The translations under genes were made by a program, and so were the position numbers. A stretch of 8,160 nt of DNA, taken from an uncultured cyanobacterium (GTDB taxonomy: Bacteria; Cyanobacteriota; Cyanobacteriia; CACIAM-69d). The notes beneath the pieces are model-generated. The model searched no databases. It saw only the letters and a list, made by a program, of their open reading frames with translations, and was not told the origin of the DNA. The stretch is taken from positions 1 to 8,160 of the forward strand of contig CALCTI010000720.1 in the NCBI GenBank assembly GCA_937894105.1. Direction: 5' to 3'. Shown piece after piece: positions 1 through 6,018 of this stretch. Position 1 is the first letter of the stretch. Every line of letters starts with the position of its first letter.

Positions 1-137
1 ATTAGTCGGACTCTAATCGGTCCGTTTCCTACGACCAAGCTCGTGTTTCTATAAAGCCGATAAACTCACCTGACAATCGTAAAATATTGAGGGAGAATCC
101 AAGTCGTAGCTATTAATGACGGGACTTAAAAAGCCAC

Positions 138-2837
138 TTAAAAGGCATCTTTAACGCAACAAAGATATTGTCCATTTTCAATATCAATAGCAAGGGGATG
201 CCTGGCATTTTCATTGCCACTGGCTTCCTTCGCCCAGTTGTTCCAAATATCCTTAGCCTGGGTTTCAAAGAAGGGAGCGATATCAGCCCAAGTACGATAA
301 TCCTGGGGCAGCTTTTCAATCTTTTTCATAACCCCAATAATAATTGGATTTGACTGGGGGCGAGCATCGTCATTCCAACTATCAATGTACAATTGTTGAT
401 TAAGGTCAAAAGGTCTGTCAACCCTTTTTGCCGCACGAGAAATATTATATAAAGAGTCTGCTAGAAGCCGAACAAATCCCAAATAAGCCGCCCCAGCCAA
501 ACCTTTTCCAAAGTGTTCAATACTTTTTTCGGGTCGCTGATTAAGCAGTAATTCCTTTTCCCCAAGACTAATTTCAATTTCAGCAAAGGCTGACCGTTTA
601 TAGAGATCAGCGTAGGAATGCATTTCCATTTTTTCCAAAATAGATGTTGCCAATTCTGATAGCTGTTTGGCGCGATCGCCATCCCCCAGACGACAATAAA
701 TGCGACTTGCGTTAACCAAATAATGGGCGGTTCGCGATCGCTTTCCCAGCTTAGAAACGCAATATGCCGCCATTAAAAGGTAGTCTGCCCCTTCCCTTAA
801 ATAATCTTTTTCCACAGACGTAGCAAAAGTGCATTCCAAACGCCCTAAACGGGCAAAAATCGTCGCCGCACATTGATAGGTTTGGTTATTAAAAAGACCG
901 CGTCCGGACTGTTTAAGCTCTTTTAAAGTATTGGAACTGTAAATATGATCTCTGAGGGTCTGAAAACTAGAACCAATGTCTTCTCGCCATCGTCGTCGTC
1001 CAATAAAGTCGCGATCGCCCGCATAAAAAAGGTACAGTTTTTGCTCATAGGCTAATCGAAGCCCAATCGTTTTATCAGCAGCAACTTTCGAGTTTTCGAG
1101 CTCCTGAGCAATCTTATTTAAGTAGCTTTTTCCCTGCATTAACTGTCCGCTAACAAAGCAAGAACGAACGCTATTTAGTAAAGCGCGACATTCCTGCTTA
1201 TCTAAATGAGTGCGATACCACCCTCCGAAAACAGGCGGAATTGACAGGGACTTCATCGTATTTTTTAAATTACTAATTTCTGAAACAACCTCCGACAATC
1301 CTGGCAACGTTGGCTCACCAAAATCCGAATTGCTATATCGAAACGCGTACTGACCCACTTTTTCAGAAGTCCGATCCACTTTTTCGTCTAGTTCTGCCAC
1401 CTTTCGGCAAACGAAATAATAGTCATGATAAGCTGCCTTTCGATCCTGACTATTAGGAGCACTAAAATAATCAACCAGCCAATTTTTAATTGATGTCAGC
1501 ACAGATTTAGCCGTACCAAGAATCGCACTTTCCTCCACCCAAACCCCTTGATACAGCTTTTTTTTTCCTTTAAAACTGGTGGAAGACTTTACCAAACTAT
1601 TCGTTTCACTTCCCAAACTAATTGTCGAGAAATCAACTAGCTCTAAGCTGTCAGAGCATCCCATTCCTCGGTAAATTGCCGTAAACATATTCTGATAATG
1701 GGTATCGGAGGAGCTGTAGGACCATTCAATTCCTTTTTTATTTTCCCCTTTTGAAGAGTCACGATCCTCTAAGGAACACATTACAGATGTTTTAACAACA
1801 CGTTCCGAAACACAGTCTTGTAAGTATTGTTTTCGATCATCTCCTTCCTTCTCAGAAGTACAACCATTTAAATACTCTGGTTGACCATTATCACGATTAG
1901 AATCAGTGCTCATATATCTAGATGAGTACCGAAGGATTTCTTCAGCCGCAATAAAGACTTGGTTTAGATCACTTCTTAGGGCTGGGTCCTGACAAAGTCC
2001 TGCACTAGAAATTGAGAAACTAATATCTGAAAATTGGCAATGGATAACTTTATGTTTATAGGGTGCATTGTTGCTAATTCTGCAATTCTCAAGAATAGAT
2101 AAGTACAGCTCAAACACTTCCTTATTGTCTATCCTGCCTTTTCCTTGTCTAATAATTCTAGAAATAGCCTGACTAAACTTTGTCTGTACAATAGAAGTGG
2201 GCGGAATAGCTAGGTATTGCGACAACCAATCGTCTATCCATTTCTCTATATCGCCCATAGGCATATCGTGGGGAAGCGGGACCTGATTTTGAGCACTGTC
2301 GGAAGTGCGGGAAAAAGAATAGGGACCAAAAGCTTCAGAAATTAATTCTCTTTCTAAAGCTGTAACAATATTAATAAAACTGCCGTCGTTACTGGCATGT
2401 AGGCAGGACAAACCTGAAACCAAACGCTGAATATGTTGATAACGATCAACATTAATATCTAAGCTTTTATTGTCACTAACGAAAAAGCCTGCCGCCCTCA
2501 ATAGTTGATTACGATCTTCTATTCCTAACGTTCTTCGCTTATCACGTTTCGCTTGGGATAATCGCTTTGACCGGTTGCTTTCCTCCGAAGTTAGGTCATC
2601 CCATAGGTACATTAAGTTGATTCGCTGAATCGGCAGATCTTCTCGCTGTCCCTGCATAAAAGACACAAGGGGTTGGCGACTAATTCTTAATCCTTGGGAC
2701 AACTCAATATTGGTGGCTCCAAAGTCGTCCTTATAACGCTGCAATTCCTGACGCAGCCCATTCCAATATTCTGTTTGCGCTTCTTCGTGCTGCCCAGGGG
2801 CGATCGCCTCGGACATTTCACCTGATAAATGGTCCAT
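138..2837 (-). CDS. Large protein of unknown family: N-terminal XRE-like HTH, C-terminal TPR-like helical repeats
   Basis: About 899 residues; I do not recognise the family and assign no function. Residues 29-84 look like an XRE/Cro-type helix-turn-helix: a lead helix, a turn at NIELSQGLRIS and a recognition-like helix SRQPLVSFMQG. A basic, charged stretch follows (about 88-106). Residues 310-430 are Ser/Asp/Lys-rich and probably disordered, and 478-530 could form a short coiled coil. Residues 547-800 are strongly helical with TPR-like spacing, for example RIYCRLGDGDRAKQLSELA near 713. This layout suggests a DNA-binding or nucleic-acid-sensing protein with a protein-interaction tail, but that is inference. 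The start is ATG at 2837 because GGAG lies 6 nt upstream; an abutting GTG at 2840 is only 3 nt from it. The gene is AT-rich compared with ruvA. It is on the same strand as the upstream ribbon-helix-helix gene but separated from it by a terminator. The 137 bases downstream show no gene or terminator. Confidence 0.85.
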   Translation of the reverse strand: MDHLSGEMSEAIAPGQHEEAQTEYWNGLRQELQRYKDDFGATNIELSQGLRISRQPLVSFMQGQREDLPIQRINLMYLWDDLTSEESNRSKRLSQAKRDKRRTLGIEDRNQLLRAAGFFVSDNKSLDINVDRYQHIQRLVSGLSCLHASNDGSFINIVTALERELISEAFGPYSFSRTSDSAQNQVPLPHDMPMGDIEKWIDDWLSQYLAIPPTSIVQTKFSQAISRIIRQGKGRIDNKEVFELYLSILENCRISNNAPYKHKVIHCQFSDISFSISSAGLCQDPALRSDLNQVFIAAEEILRYSSRYMSTDSNRDNGQPEYLNGCTSEKEGDDRKQYLQDCVSERVVKTSVMCSLEDRDSSKGENKKGIEWSYSSSDTHYQNMFTAIYRGMGCSDSLELVDFSTISLGSETNSLVKSSTSFKGKKKLYQGVWVEESAILGTAKSVLTSIKNWLVDYFSAPNSQDRKAAYHDYYFVCRKVAELDEKVDRTSEKVGQYAFRYSNSDFGEPTLPGLSEVVSEISNLKNTMKSLSIPPVFGGWYRTHLDKQECRALLNSVRSCFVSGQLMQGKSYLNKIAQELENSKVAADKTIGLRLAYEQKLYLFYAGDRDFIGRRRWREDIGSSFQTLRDHIYSSNTLKELKQSGRGLFNNQTYQCAATIFARLGRLECTFATSVEKDYLREGADYLLMAAYCVSKLGKRSRTAHYLVNASRIYCRLGDGDRAKQLSELATSILEKMEMHSYADLYKRSAFAEIEISLGEKELLLNQRPEKSIEHFGKGLAGAAYLGFVRLLADSLYNISRAAKRVDRPFDLNQQLYIDSWNDDARPQSNPIIIGVMKKIEKLPQDYRTWADIAPFFETQAKDIWNNWAKEASGNENARHPLAIDIENGQYLCCVKDAF

Positions 2838-2843
2838 CACTCT

Positions 2844-2847
2844 CTCC
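2844..2847 (-). promoter_or_regulatory. Shine-Dalgarno that decides the start of the large gene
   Basis: The minus strand reads GGAG, then 6 nt, then ATG at 2837-2835. The longer reading from GTG at 2840 would leave only 3 nt, too close for efficient initiation. The shorter start is therefore preferred. Confidence 0.6.
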
Positions 2848-3049
2848 GTTCCGGGTAAAGGCTGGAAGCAGAGCCCTCAAACGCGCCCCTAAGGCTAAAC
2901 AGTGTCGTCTCTATAACTGACTCGCTACCAAAAATATCTTAAACAAAATAGGCGCATTTCTCTATCCAGCTCTAAAATGCCTAAAAAAAAGACGATTGAA
3001 AAATAAAAACTCCGAAACAAGTCAAATCAAAGTCAATTCAAAAAATACC

Positions 3050-3078
3050 TTGCCTTGACTGTTTAATTGGGATACAAT
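3050..3078 (+). promoter_or_regulatory. Candidate sigma-70 promoter pointing away from the large gene
   Basis: TTGCCT at 3050-3055 and TACAAT at 3073-3078 are separated by exactly 17 nt, close to the sigma-70 consensus. No plus-strand gene lies downstream. A transcript from about 3085 would run through the terminator hairpin at 3139-3168, which has no T-tract on this strand, and then antisense to the ribbon-helix-helix gene. It may be a chance match in AT-rich DNA. Confidence 0.35.
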
Positions 3079-3134
3079 CCAAAAAAGCGATCAACTGCAC
3101 CTAGAACAGAAGCGGTTAAGCTTAAACATCGAAT

Positions 3135-3168
3135 AAAAAATCCTCCAGGAACCGAATCCGGGAGGATT
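3135..3168 (-). terminator. Rho-independent terminator of the ribbon-helix-helix gene
   Basis: A perfect 8-bp stem (AATCCTCC at 3139-3146 with GGAGGATT at 3161-3168) has a 14-nt loop that can pair 3 bp further (GGA/TCC). On the minus strand it is followed by a T-tract (complement of 3140-3135). It lies about 50 nt past the stop of the gene at 3221-3445. A second inverted repeat (GCAAAAA at 3169-3175, TTTTTGC at 3191-3197) sits between the stop codon and the terminator. Confidence 0.85.
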
Positions 3169-3220
3169 GCAAAAATAACGTCTGGAGTACTTTTTGCGAA
3201 TTGTTAGCGTGAATACCTTG

Positions 3221-3445
3221 TCAAGGCACAAGAATTTGTTTGACAACTTTTTCATCTTCTACGATCGCCAAATCACGACCTTTAGCTCCCTCTTCCTGAG
3301 CAATACCGTAAATGGCTAATCCTGTCCTCAAAACTTCAGCCATATTTTTGCCAGACTCGTCGGAGAGTTTGCGCAGAAGCTCATAGGCGTCGGGATTAAG
3401 GTCCAAGTTAAGGCGCTTGCGTGGTTTAGTCACTTTTCTAGTCAT
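3221..3445 (-). CDS. Small ribbon-helix-helix (CopG/MetJ-Arc type) DNA-binding protein
   Basis: The protein is 74 aa. A basic N-terminus (TRKVTKPRKR) leads into a strand RLNLDLN (11-17), which would insert into the DNA major groove in an RHH dimer. Helix A (18-31, PDAYELLRKLSDES) and helix B (33-49, KNMAEVLRTGLAIYGIA) follow. The C-terminal tail (60-74) may form strands. Length and pattern fit stand-alone RHH regulators or antitoxin-type repressors. No toxin gene is adjacent: downstream is a terminator and then the 899-aa gene. The start is ATG 3445; GGAG lies 13 nt upstream, a long spacing, and no better in-frame start is visible. The family call is secure; the target and any autoregulation are inference from the ACACA/TGTGT repeats upstream. 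Confidence 0.85.
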   Translation of the reverse strand: MTRKVTKPRKRLNLDLNPDAYELLRKLSDESGKNMAEVLRTGLAIYGIAQEEGAKGRDLAIVEDEKVVKQILVP

Positions 3446-3499
3446 CGGGAATTTTGCACTCCTCTAAGGGCGCTTCATGTGGGAATGTCTTCCAATTTC

Positions 3500-3537
3500 A
3501 CACAAAGACTGTGTATAAATTATGGACACATTACACA
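3500..3537 (-). promoter_or_regulatory. Operator-like repeats and probable promoter of the ribbon-helix-helix gene
   Basis: A perfect inverted repeat ACACA-5 nt-TGTGT (3500-3504, 3510-3514) is followed by two more direct ACACA copies at 3526-3530 and 3533-3537. The minus strand carries TTGTGT, then 17 nt, then TACACA, and overlapping CATAAT/TATACA alternatives, so the repeats lie over the likely core promoter. Short half-sites over a promoter are typical of RHH autoregulation; that link is inference. Confidence 0.4.
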
Positions 3538-3587
3538 ATCATAGCGCATCTCTGTAGACACTGATCAATGATTAAATACCCAGGTTT

Positions 3588-3605
3588 CCGTAATTTTTTT
3601 TACGG
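3588..3605. repeat. Inverted repeat CCGTAA-T6-TTACGG
   Basis: Perfect 6-bp arms (3588-3593, 3600-3605) flank a T6 loop. There is no T-tract after the stem on either strand, so it is not a standard terminator. It could be a protein-binding site. Confidence 0.5.
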
Positions 3606-3664
3606 ACTACTGTGTGCTGAGGTGACGGGTCTTTCTGCGAGAGGTATCGAATCATGGTCTTTTT

Positions 3665-3680
3665 TGCGCCAGCAGGCGCA
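3665..3680. repeat. Inverted repeat TGCGCC-AGCA-GGCGCA
   Basis: A 6-bp GC-rich stem with a tetraloop. On the plus strand the T-run comes before, not after, the hairpin, so it does not read as a terminator in either direction. Confidence 0.5.
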
Positions 3681-3701
3681 CTGATCCTTGACGGGCAGAG
3701 C

Positions 3702-3733
3702 TCTCAGGTCCCAATAAAAAGTACCACCTGAGA
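3702..3733. repeat. Inverted repeat TCTCAGGT ... ACCTGAGA
   Basis: Perfect 8-bp arms (3702-3709, 3726-3733) with a 16-nt loop. An overlapping AGAGCTCT palindrome lies at its left edge. There is no T-tract. Confidence 0.55.
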
Positions 3734-3739
3734 TTTAGA

Positions 3740-3799
3740 TAGCCAGTCTAGAATACTCTCTTCCGTAACAAAAGTGTACGCATTCTTTAAGACTGGCTA
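3740..3799. repeat. Long inverted repeat TAGCCAGTCT ... AGACTGGCTA
   Basis: Perfect 10-bp arms lie at 3740-3749 and 3790-3799. The stem continues with AGAAT (3750-3754) pairing with ATTCT (3782-3786) after a 3-nt bulge, leaving a 27-nt loop. The right arm falls in the spacer just before a perfect TATAAT at 3806-3811, so it could act as an operator or as the stem of a structured RNA. Confidence 0.6.
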
Positions 3800-3811
3800 C
3801 AACTATATAAT
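3783..3811 (+). promoter_or_regulatory. Candidate promoter of a short plus-strand RNA
   Basis: There is a consensus -10, TATAAT, at 3806-3811 with only a weak -35 (TTCTTT at 3783-3788, 17-nt spacer). A start near 3818 and the hairpin ending at 3918 would define an RNA of about 100 nt. There is no expression evidence; the AT-rich context makes chance TATAAT likely. Confidence 0.25.
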
Positions 3812-3872
3812 GTTCTATCTTACTAGACATTCTGAGCAATTTTCATACAAATAAAGCGCCAGATTGACACGT

Positions 3873-3918
3873 AAAAAGCAGGTGCGATTTTCTTTGAATA
3901 AAGAATGCGCCTGCTTTT
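3873..3918 (-). terminator. Strong terminator of the NfeD-like gene, possibly bidirectional
   Basis: A 12-bp stem (AAAAGCAGGTGC with GCGCCTGCTTTT, one G-U pair) carries an inner 6-bp stem TTCTTT/AAAGAA with a GAAT loop. On the minus strand it ends in TTTTT (complement of 3877-3873), 45 nt after the NfeD-like stop codon. On the plus strand it ends in TTTT, so it could also stop transcripts arriving from 3806. A minus-strand frame through it (3815-3973) is rejected as coding. Confidence 0.85.
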
Positions 3919-3962
3919 GATAATACGTTTGACCATTAGCAACGTCAGGATATTGAGGTAAA

Positions 3963-4265
3963 TTAACGGTCATTTTGTATAGGAAGCGAAATAAGTTTGA
4001 CAATCAGCGTTGCGCCTTCCTGTCGCACAATCTGAACTACAGAGCCCTCTGGAATAAATTCTCCCTGCAATGCCCTCGCTTTCCAATAGGAACCTCTGAA
4101 GGCGACCCTTCCACCTTCGGAAGTAATATCTTTGCTCACCTTGCCCCGCATTGGAAAGCCCTCAGGCTGCATGAAGCCGTAAAGATTTTTGTTTTTTGGG
4201 GGGCGAGACTGAACAACGGAACCAAGAAAGGCGAAAGGCACAAGCCAGAAAATAACTTCGATCAT
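3963..4265 (-). CDS. Short NfeD-like membrane protein (one TM helix plus OB-fold domain)
   Basis: The protein is 100 aa. Residues 1-18 (MIEVIFWLVPFAFLGSVV) form a single membrane helix. Residues 38-88 match the NfeD C-terminal OB-like beta barrel: a GKVSKDITSEGGRVAFRGSYWKAR-type start, then FIPEGSVVQIVRQEGATLIV, the family's G..V.V...eG..L.V ending. NfeD proteins usually act with stomatin-like or membrane serine-protease partners in membrane quality control. No such partner is encoded here, and this copy is much shorter than full NfeD. The frame extends upstream to 4385, but those 40 residues are not protein-like. The start at 4265 has AAGAGG 8 nt upstream. It has its own promoter, leader hairpin and terminator, so it is probably monocistronic. 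Family confidence is good; function is not established. Confidence 0.75.
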   Translation of the reverse strand: MIEVIFWLVPFAFLGSVVQSRPPKNKNLYGFMQPEGFPMRGKVSKDITSEGGRVAFRGSYWKARALQGEFIPEGSVVQIVRQEGATLIVKLISLPIQNDR

Positions 4266-4273
4266 GATAATGA

Positions 4274-4279
4274 CCTCTT
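4274..4279 (-). promoter_or_regulatory. Shine-Dalgarno that decides the start of the NfeD-like gene
   Basis: AAGAGG on the minus strand lies 8 nt before ATG 4265. It favours the 100-aa form over the 140-aa open frame. Confidence 0.7.
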
Positions 4280-4323
4280 TCAATTGACATGATGTGTATT
4301 TAGTAAGTGACTCTATTAACTGA

Positions 4324-4365
4324 GCAACGGATATTTGAGAATAATTACTACGCGTTTTCCGTTGC
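4324..4365 (-). repeat. Inverted repeat in the leader of the NfeD-like gene
   Basis: Perfect 8-bp arms GCAACGGA (4324-4331) and TCCGTTGC (4358-4365) enclose 26 nt. It lies between the putative -10 at 4377-4382 and the start codon, so it would fold in a leader of roughly 105 nt. Confidence 0.5.
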
Positions 4366-4376
4366 CTGATGTTTAG

Positions 4377-4382
4377 ATTATA
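4377..4382 (-). promoter_or_regulatory. -10 element TATAAT upstream of the NfeD-like gene
   Basis: There is a perfect TATAAT on the minus strand. The hexamer 17 nt upstream (GTCGAA) is a poor -35; TTGAGT is present but 21 nt away. Just upstream, a 7-bp hairpin (4399-4417) followed after 7 nt by T6 (4391-4386) could be a weak terminator for ruvA. Confidence 0.45.
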
Positions 4383-4584
4383 CACAAAAAAGCCTTATTT
4401 TCGACTCAAGGTCGAAATGCTTGCTGCTTATGACCTGGCGTGTGTGTGCCTTTCCGTGATGCCATCTGCCTTTTTTGGTCTTGATATGTCCAGCAAAAGA
4501 CTGGTCGATTGTTGCCTATGGGGAATTTTCGCCGGGCGTCTGTGTGCGGCGGCGTCTGTTTGATCTGTGTTTTTTGGGGTGGAT

Positions 4585-5217
4585 TTATTGCTGTAGGCTT
4601 AACCAGGCGATCGCCTCTCGAATCCAATCTTCCCCGTCGCCAGTTTTGCTTAGGGCTTTGGTGCGCCCCACTGCTTCCAGGGCTTGAAGCACCTCTCGTT
4701 GGCTGTAGCCCAGGGCGAGCAGGGTCATTTCCACGTCTTCGCGTACGGTGTTGACGGGACCGGCGGCGGGGGAGGTGCTCAGTCCAGTTTCATCGCGCCA
4801 CTGGGCTAGCTTGGTGCGCAGTTCTAGGGTGATGCGCTCGGCGGTTTTTTTGCCCACGCCGGGGGTGCGCGATAGGAGTTTGATGTTGCCGGAGACGATC
4901 GCCTGCACCAGTTCCGCCATCGCTAGCCCGTCCATTAGTGACACGCCCATTTGGGGACCGATGCCGCTGACGGCGATCAATTGGCGAAATAGTTCTCGCT
5001 CCGCTTGGGTGGAAAATCCGTAGAGTACCTGGCGATCATCGCGGATTTGCAGATGAGTGTGGATGGTGAGGCGATCGCCCAGATCTGGCAAGTGGGGCAC
5101 CCAGCGGGGCAAAATTTGCACCTCGTAGCCCACGCCGCCCACGTCTACCAGCAAAATTACGCGGTTGCTGAGTCCGTGGACGCCGGCGTTTTCACCTTTC
5201 AAATAGCCAATTGTCAT
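4585..5217 (-). CDS. ruvA: Holliday junction branch migration protein RuvA
   Basis: The protein is 210 aa, close to the usual RuvA length of about 200. Domain I (1-65) is the OB fold, starting MTIGYLKGE and including VDVGGVGYEV and YGFSTQAER at its end. Domain II (about 70-140) has two helix-hairpin-helix motifs, IAVSGIGPQMGV (81-92) and SRTPGVGKKTAE (116-127), which bind the DNA backbone. A flexible linker (141-157) leads to domain III (158-210, VREDVEMTLLALGYSQREV), which contacts the RuvB motor. RuvA tetramers bind four-way junctions and, with RuvB, drive branch migration in recombinational repair. ruvB and ruvC are not in the window, which is common in cyanobacteria. No Shine-Dalgarno is visible before ATG 5217. 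The gene lies 141 nt downstream of the TPR gene on the same strand, with only a weak terminator between. Confidence 0.97.
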   Translation of the reverse strand: MTIGYLKGENAGVHGLSNRVILLVDVGGVGYEVQILPRWVPHLPDLGDRLTIHTHLQIRDDRQVLYGFSTQAERELFRQLIAVSGIGPQMGVSLMDGLAMAELVQAIVSGNIKLLSRTPGVGKKTAERITLELRTKLAQWRDETGLSTSPAAGPVNTVREDVEMTLLALGYSQREVLQALEAVGRTKALSKTGDGEDWIREAIAWLSLQQ

Positions 5218-5255
5218 AGGGGCGACTGGGGAGAAATAGGGGGTAAATTGAGGAT

Positions 5256-5278
5256 AAAATCACCGAGGCGAATCGGTG
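5256..5278 (-). terminator. Weak terminator-like hairpin after the TPR gene
   Basis: CACCGA (5261-5266) and TCGGTG (5273-5278) form a 6-bp stem with a 6-nt loop. On the minus strand it is followed by ATTTTAT. It lies exactly where the in-frame extension of the TPR gene meets its second stop (TGA at 5260-5262). Confidence 0.4.
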
Positions 5279-5292
5279 GGTGAGCCGGCGGT

Positions 5293-5326
5293 GGGCGTGT
5301 CCGTGGCGGGCGTGTCCGTGGCGGGC
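5293..5326. repeat. 15-bp tandem repeat, 2.3 copies
   Basis: GGGCGTGTCCGTGGC lies at 5293-5307 and again at 5308-5322, followed by GGGC. The unit is a multiple of three. Read on the minus strand in the frame of the TPR gene, it encodes repeated PATDT. Confidence 0.85.
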
Positions 5327-5358
5327 AAATTAGTGGGGTCTAAATCTGGCTGGAAATA

Positions 5359-6018
5359 TTACAAAATGGCTAACACCTGCTTGTAGCCCTCTGGATTATT
5401 TTGGAGCTGGTACAGGCGGGCGGCCTGTTGAAATCCGTTGACAGCCCGTTCCAAATCGCCGGTGGTGGCGTGGGCGAGGGCGCGATTTTGCCAGGCGGCG
5501 GCGTCGGAGTCGTTTAGCGAAATTGCTCGGTCGTAGTCGGCGATCGCCCGTGAGTACCGCTCCAGTTGCAAGTTAAGGTTGCCCCGGTTGTAGTAGGCGT
5601 TGCTGTTGTCAGGGGCGAGGCGGATAGCGCGATTGTAGTCCCCCATGGCGGCGACGGGGTTGCCCAGGGCTAAATGGGAGCTGCCTCGATCTTGGAACGC
5701 TTGGGAAAGGTTCGGGTCCAAGCGAATGGCTTCGTCAAATTCAGTGATCGCCCGCACGTAGCTTCCCCGGTGGGCGTAGGTTAAACCTGCTTCGTAATGG
5801 GCTTGGGCGGGCGTGGTGGAGGTATCGCCAATGGATTCGGTGGGTGGATTGGGAATATTGCCAAGGGCGGGAACGGCGGTGATGATGGGGACCATGGTGG
5901 CGATCGCCCCCAAAACAACCGCTAAACTTTGTCTAGCTCTTTCTCCGGCTCTTGTTCTAACGCTGTTTGTTTTAATGCTGTTTGTCCTAGCGCTGTGCTG
6001 GCGCGGCTGACTGCCCAT
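5359..6018 (-). CDS. Secreted or membrane-anchored TPR protein
   Basis: 219 aa from ATG 6018. A basic N-terminal region (1-30) contains a small repeat TNSIK/TNSVR. A hydrophobic segment follows (31-53, SLAVVLGAIATMVPIITAVPALG) with a plausible signal-peptidase site after VPA. Four TPR units come next, at about 71-103, 105-137, 139-171 and 173-208, each with the W/Y-G-A-P spacing, for example AYYNRGNLNLQLERYSRAIA. TPR arrays are protein-binding scaffolds; periplasmic or thylakoid-lumen location is inferred from the signal. The start is uncertain: ATG 6033 has a weak AAGG 9 nt upstream, while ATG 6018 has none. Either start overlaps or abuts the divergent ExbB-like gene. After the TAA at 5359-5361 the frame stays open for 32 further Pro/Thr/Asp-rich codons, so the protein may be truncated. 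ruvA lies downstream on the same strand. Confidence 0.85.
   Translation of the reverse strand: MGSQPRQHSARTNSIKTNSVRTRAGERARQSLAVVLGAIATMVPIITAVPALGNIPNPPTESIGDTSTTPAQAHYEAGLTYAHRGSYVRAITEFDEAIRLDPNLSQAFQDRGSSHLALGNPVAAMGDYNRAIRLAPDNSNAYYNRGNLNLQLERYSRAIADYDRAISLNDSDAAAWQNRALAHATTGDLERAVNGFQQAARLYQLQNNPEGYKQVLAIL
5958..6002. repeat. Imperfect 15-bp tandem repeat inside the TPR gene
   Basis: TAACGCTGTTTGTTT (5958-5972) and TAATGCTGTTTGTCC (5973-5987) match at 12 of 15 positions; a degenerate third copy follows. It encodes the TNS(I/V)(K/R) repeat in the N-terminal region of the TPR protein. Confidence 0.65.

Larger units (their letters stand above)
2838..3134. other. AT-rich intergenic region upstream of the large gene
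   Basis: There is no open frame of useful length on either strand. It holds a direct repeat AGTCAA at 3020-3025 and 3031-3036 (TTGACT when read on the minus strand) and an inverted copy, TTGACT, at 3055-3060. The minus-strand copies could be -35 elements for the large gene, but no good -10 sits at the right distance, so I do not call a promoter for it. A better plus-strand promoter match at 3050-3078 is listed separately. Confidence 0.4.
3446..3872. other. Non-coding region rich in inverted repeats
   Basis: There is no convincing coding frame on either strand. The region contains the operator-like repeats at 3500-3537 and four perfect inverted repeats at 3588-3605, 3665-3680, 3702-3733 and 3740-3799. 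It also has a perfect TATAAT on the plus strand at 3806-3811. The density suggests structured RNA or the remnant of a small element, but I do not recognise any known RNA family. I found no tRNA, tmRNA, SRP RNA or Yfr1 signature. Confidence 0.5.
4266..4584. other. Intergenic region between ruvA and the NfeD-like gene
   Basis: It holds the promoter, leader hairpin and RBS of the NfeD-like gene (listed separately), and a 9-bp direct repeat GGCGTCTGT at 4535-4543 and 4551-4559 just past the ruvA stop. I see no gene or strong ruvA terminator. Open frames here on both strands read through the 3' end of ruvA and look like shadows. Confidence 0.4.

Noticed and set aside
1..17. ATTAG...CTAAT inverted repeat at the window edge
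   Set aside because: Five-bp arms at the edge are within chance and cannot be placed in context.
3640..3733. Resemblance to a glycine riboswitch (GAGAG paired with CTCTCAGGT)
   Set aside because: The conserved GCCGAAGG core is missing, and no plus-strand gene follows.
3815..4003. Minus-strand open frame of 52-62 codons overlapping the end of the NfeD-like gene
   Set aside because: It runs straight through the strong terminator hairpin at 3873-3918, has no Shine-Dalgarno, and is not protein-like.
3975..4292. Plus-strand open frame of 105 codons
   Set aside because: It is antisense to the NfeD-like gene across its full length and has no recognisable features.
4266..4385. N-terminal extension of the NfeD-like frame (40 codons)
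   Set aside because: A well-placed AAGAGG and a membrane helix begin at ATG 4265; the upstream part overlaps the likely -10 and leader hairpin.
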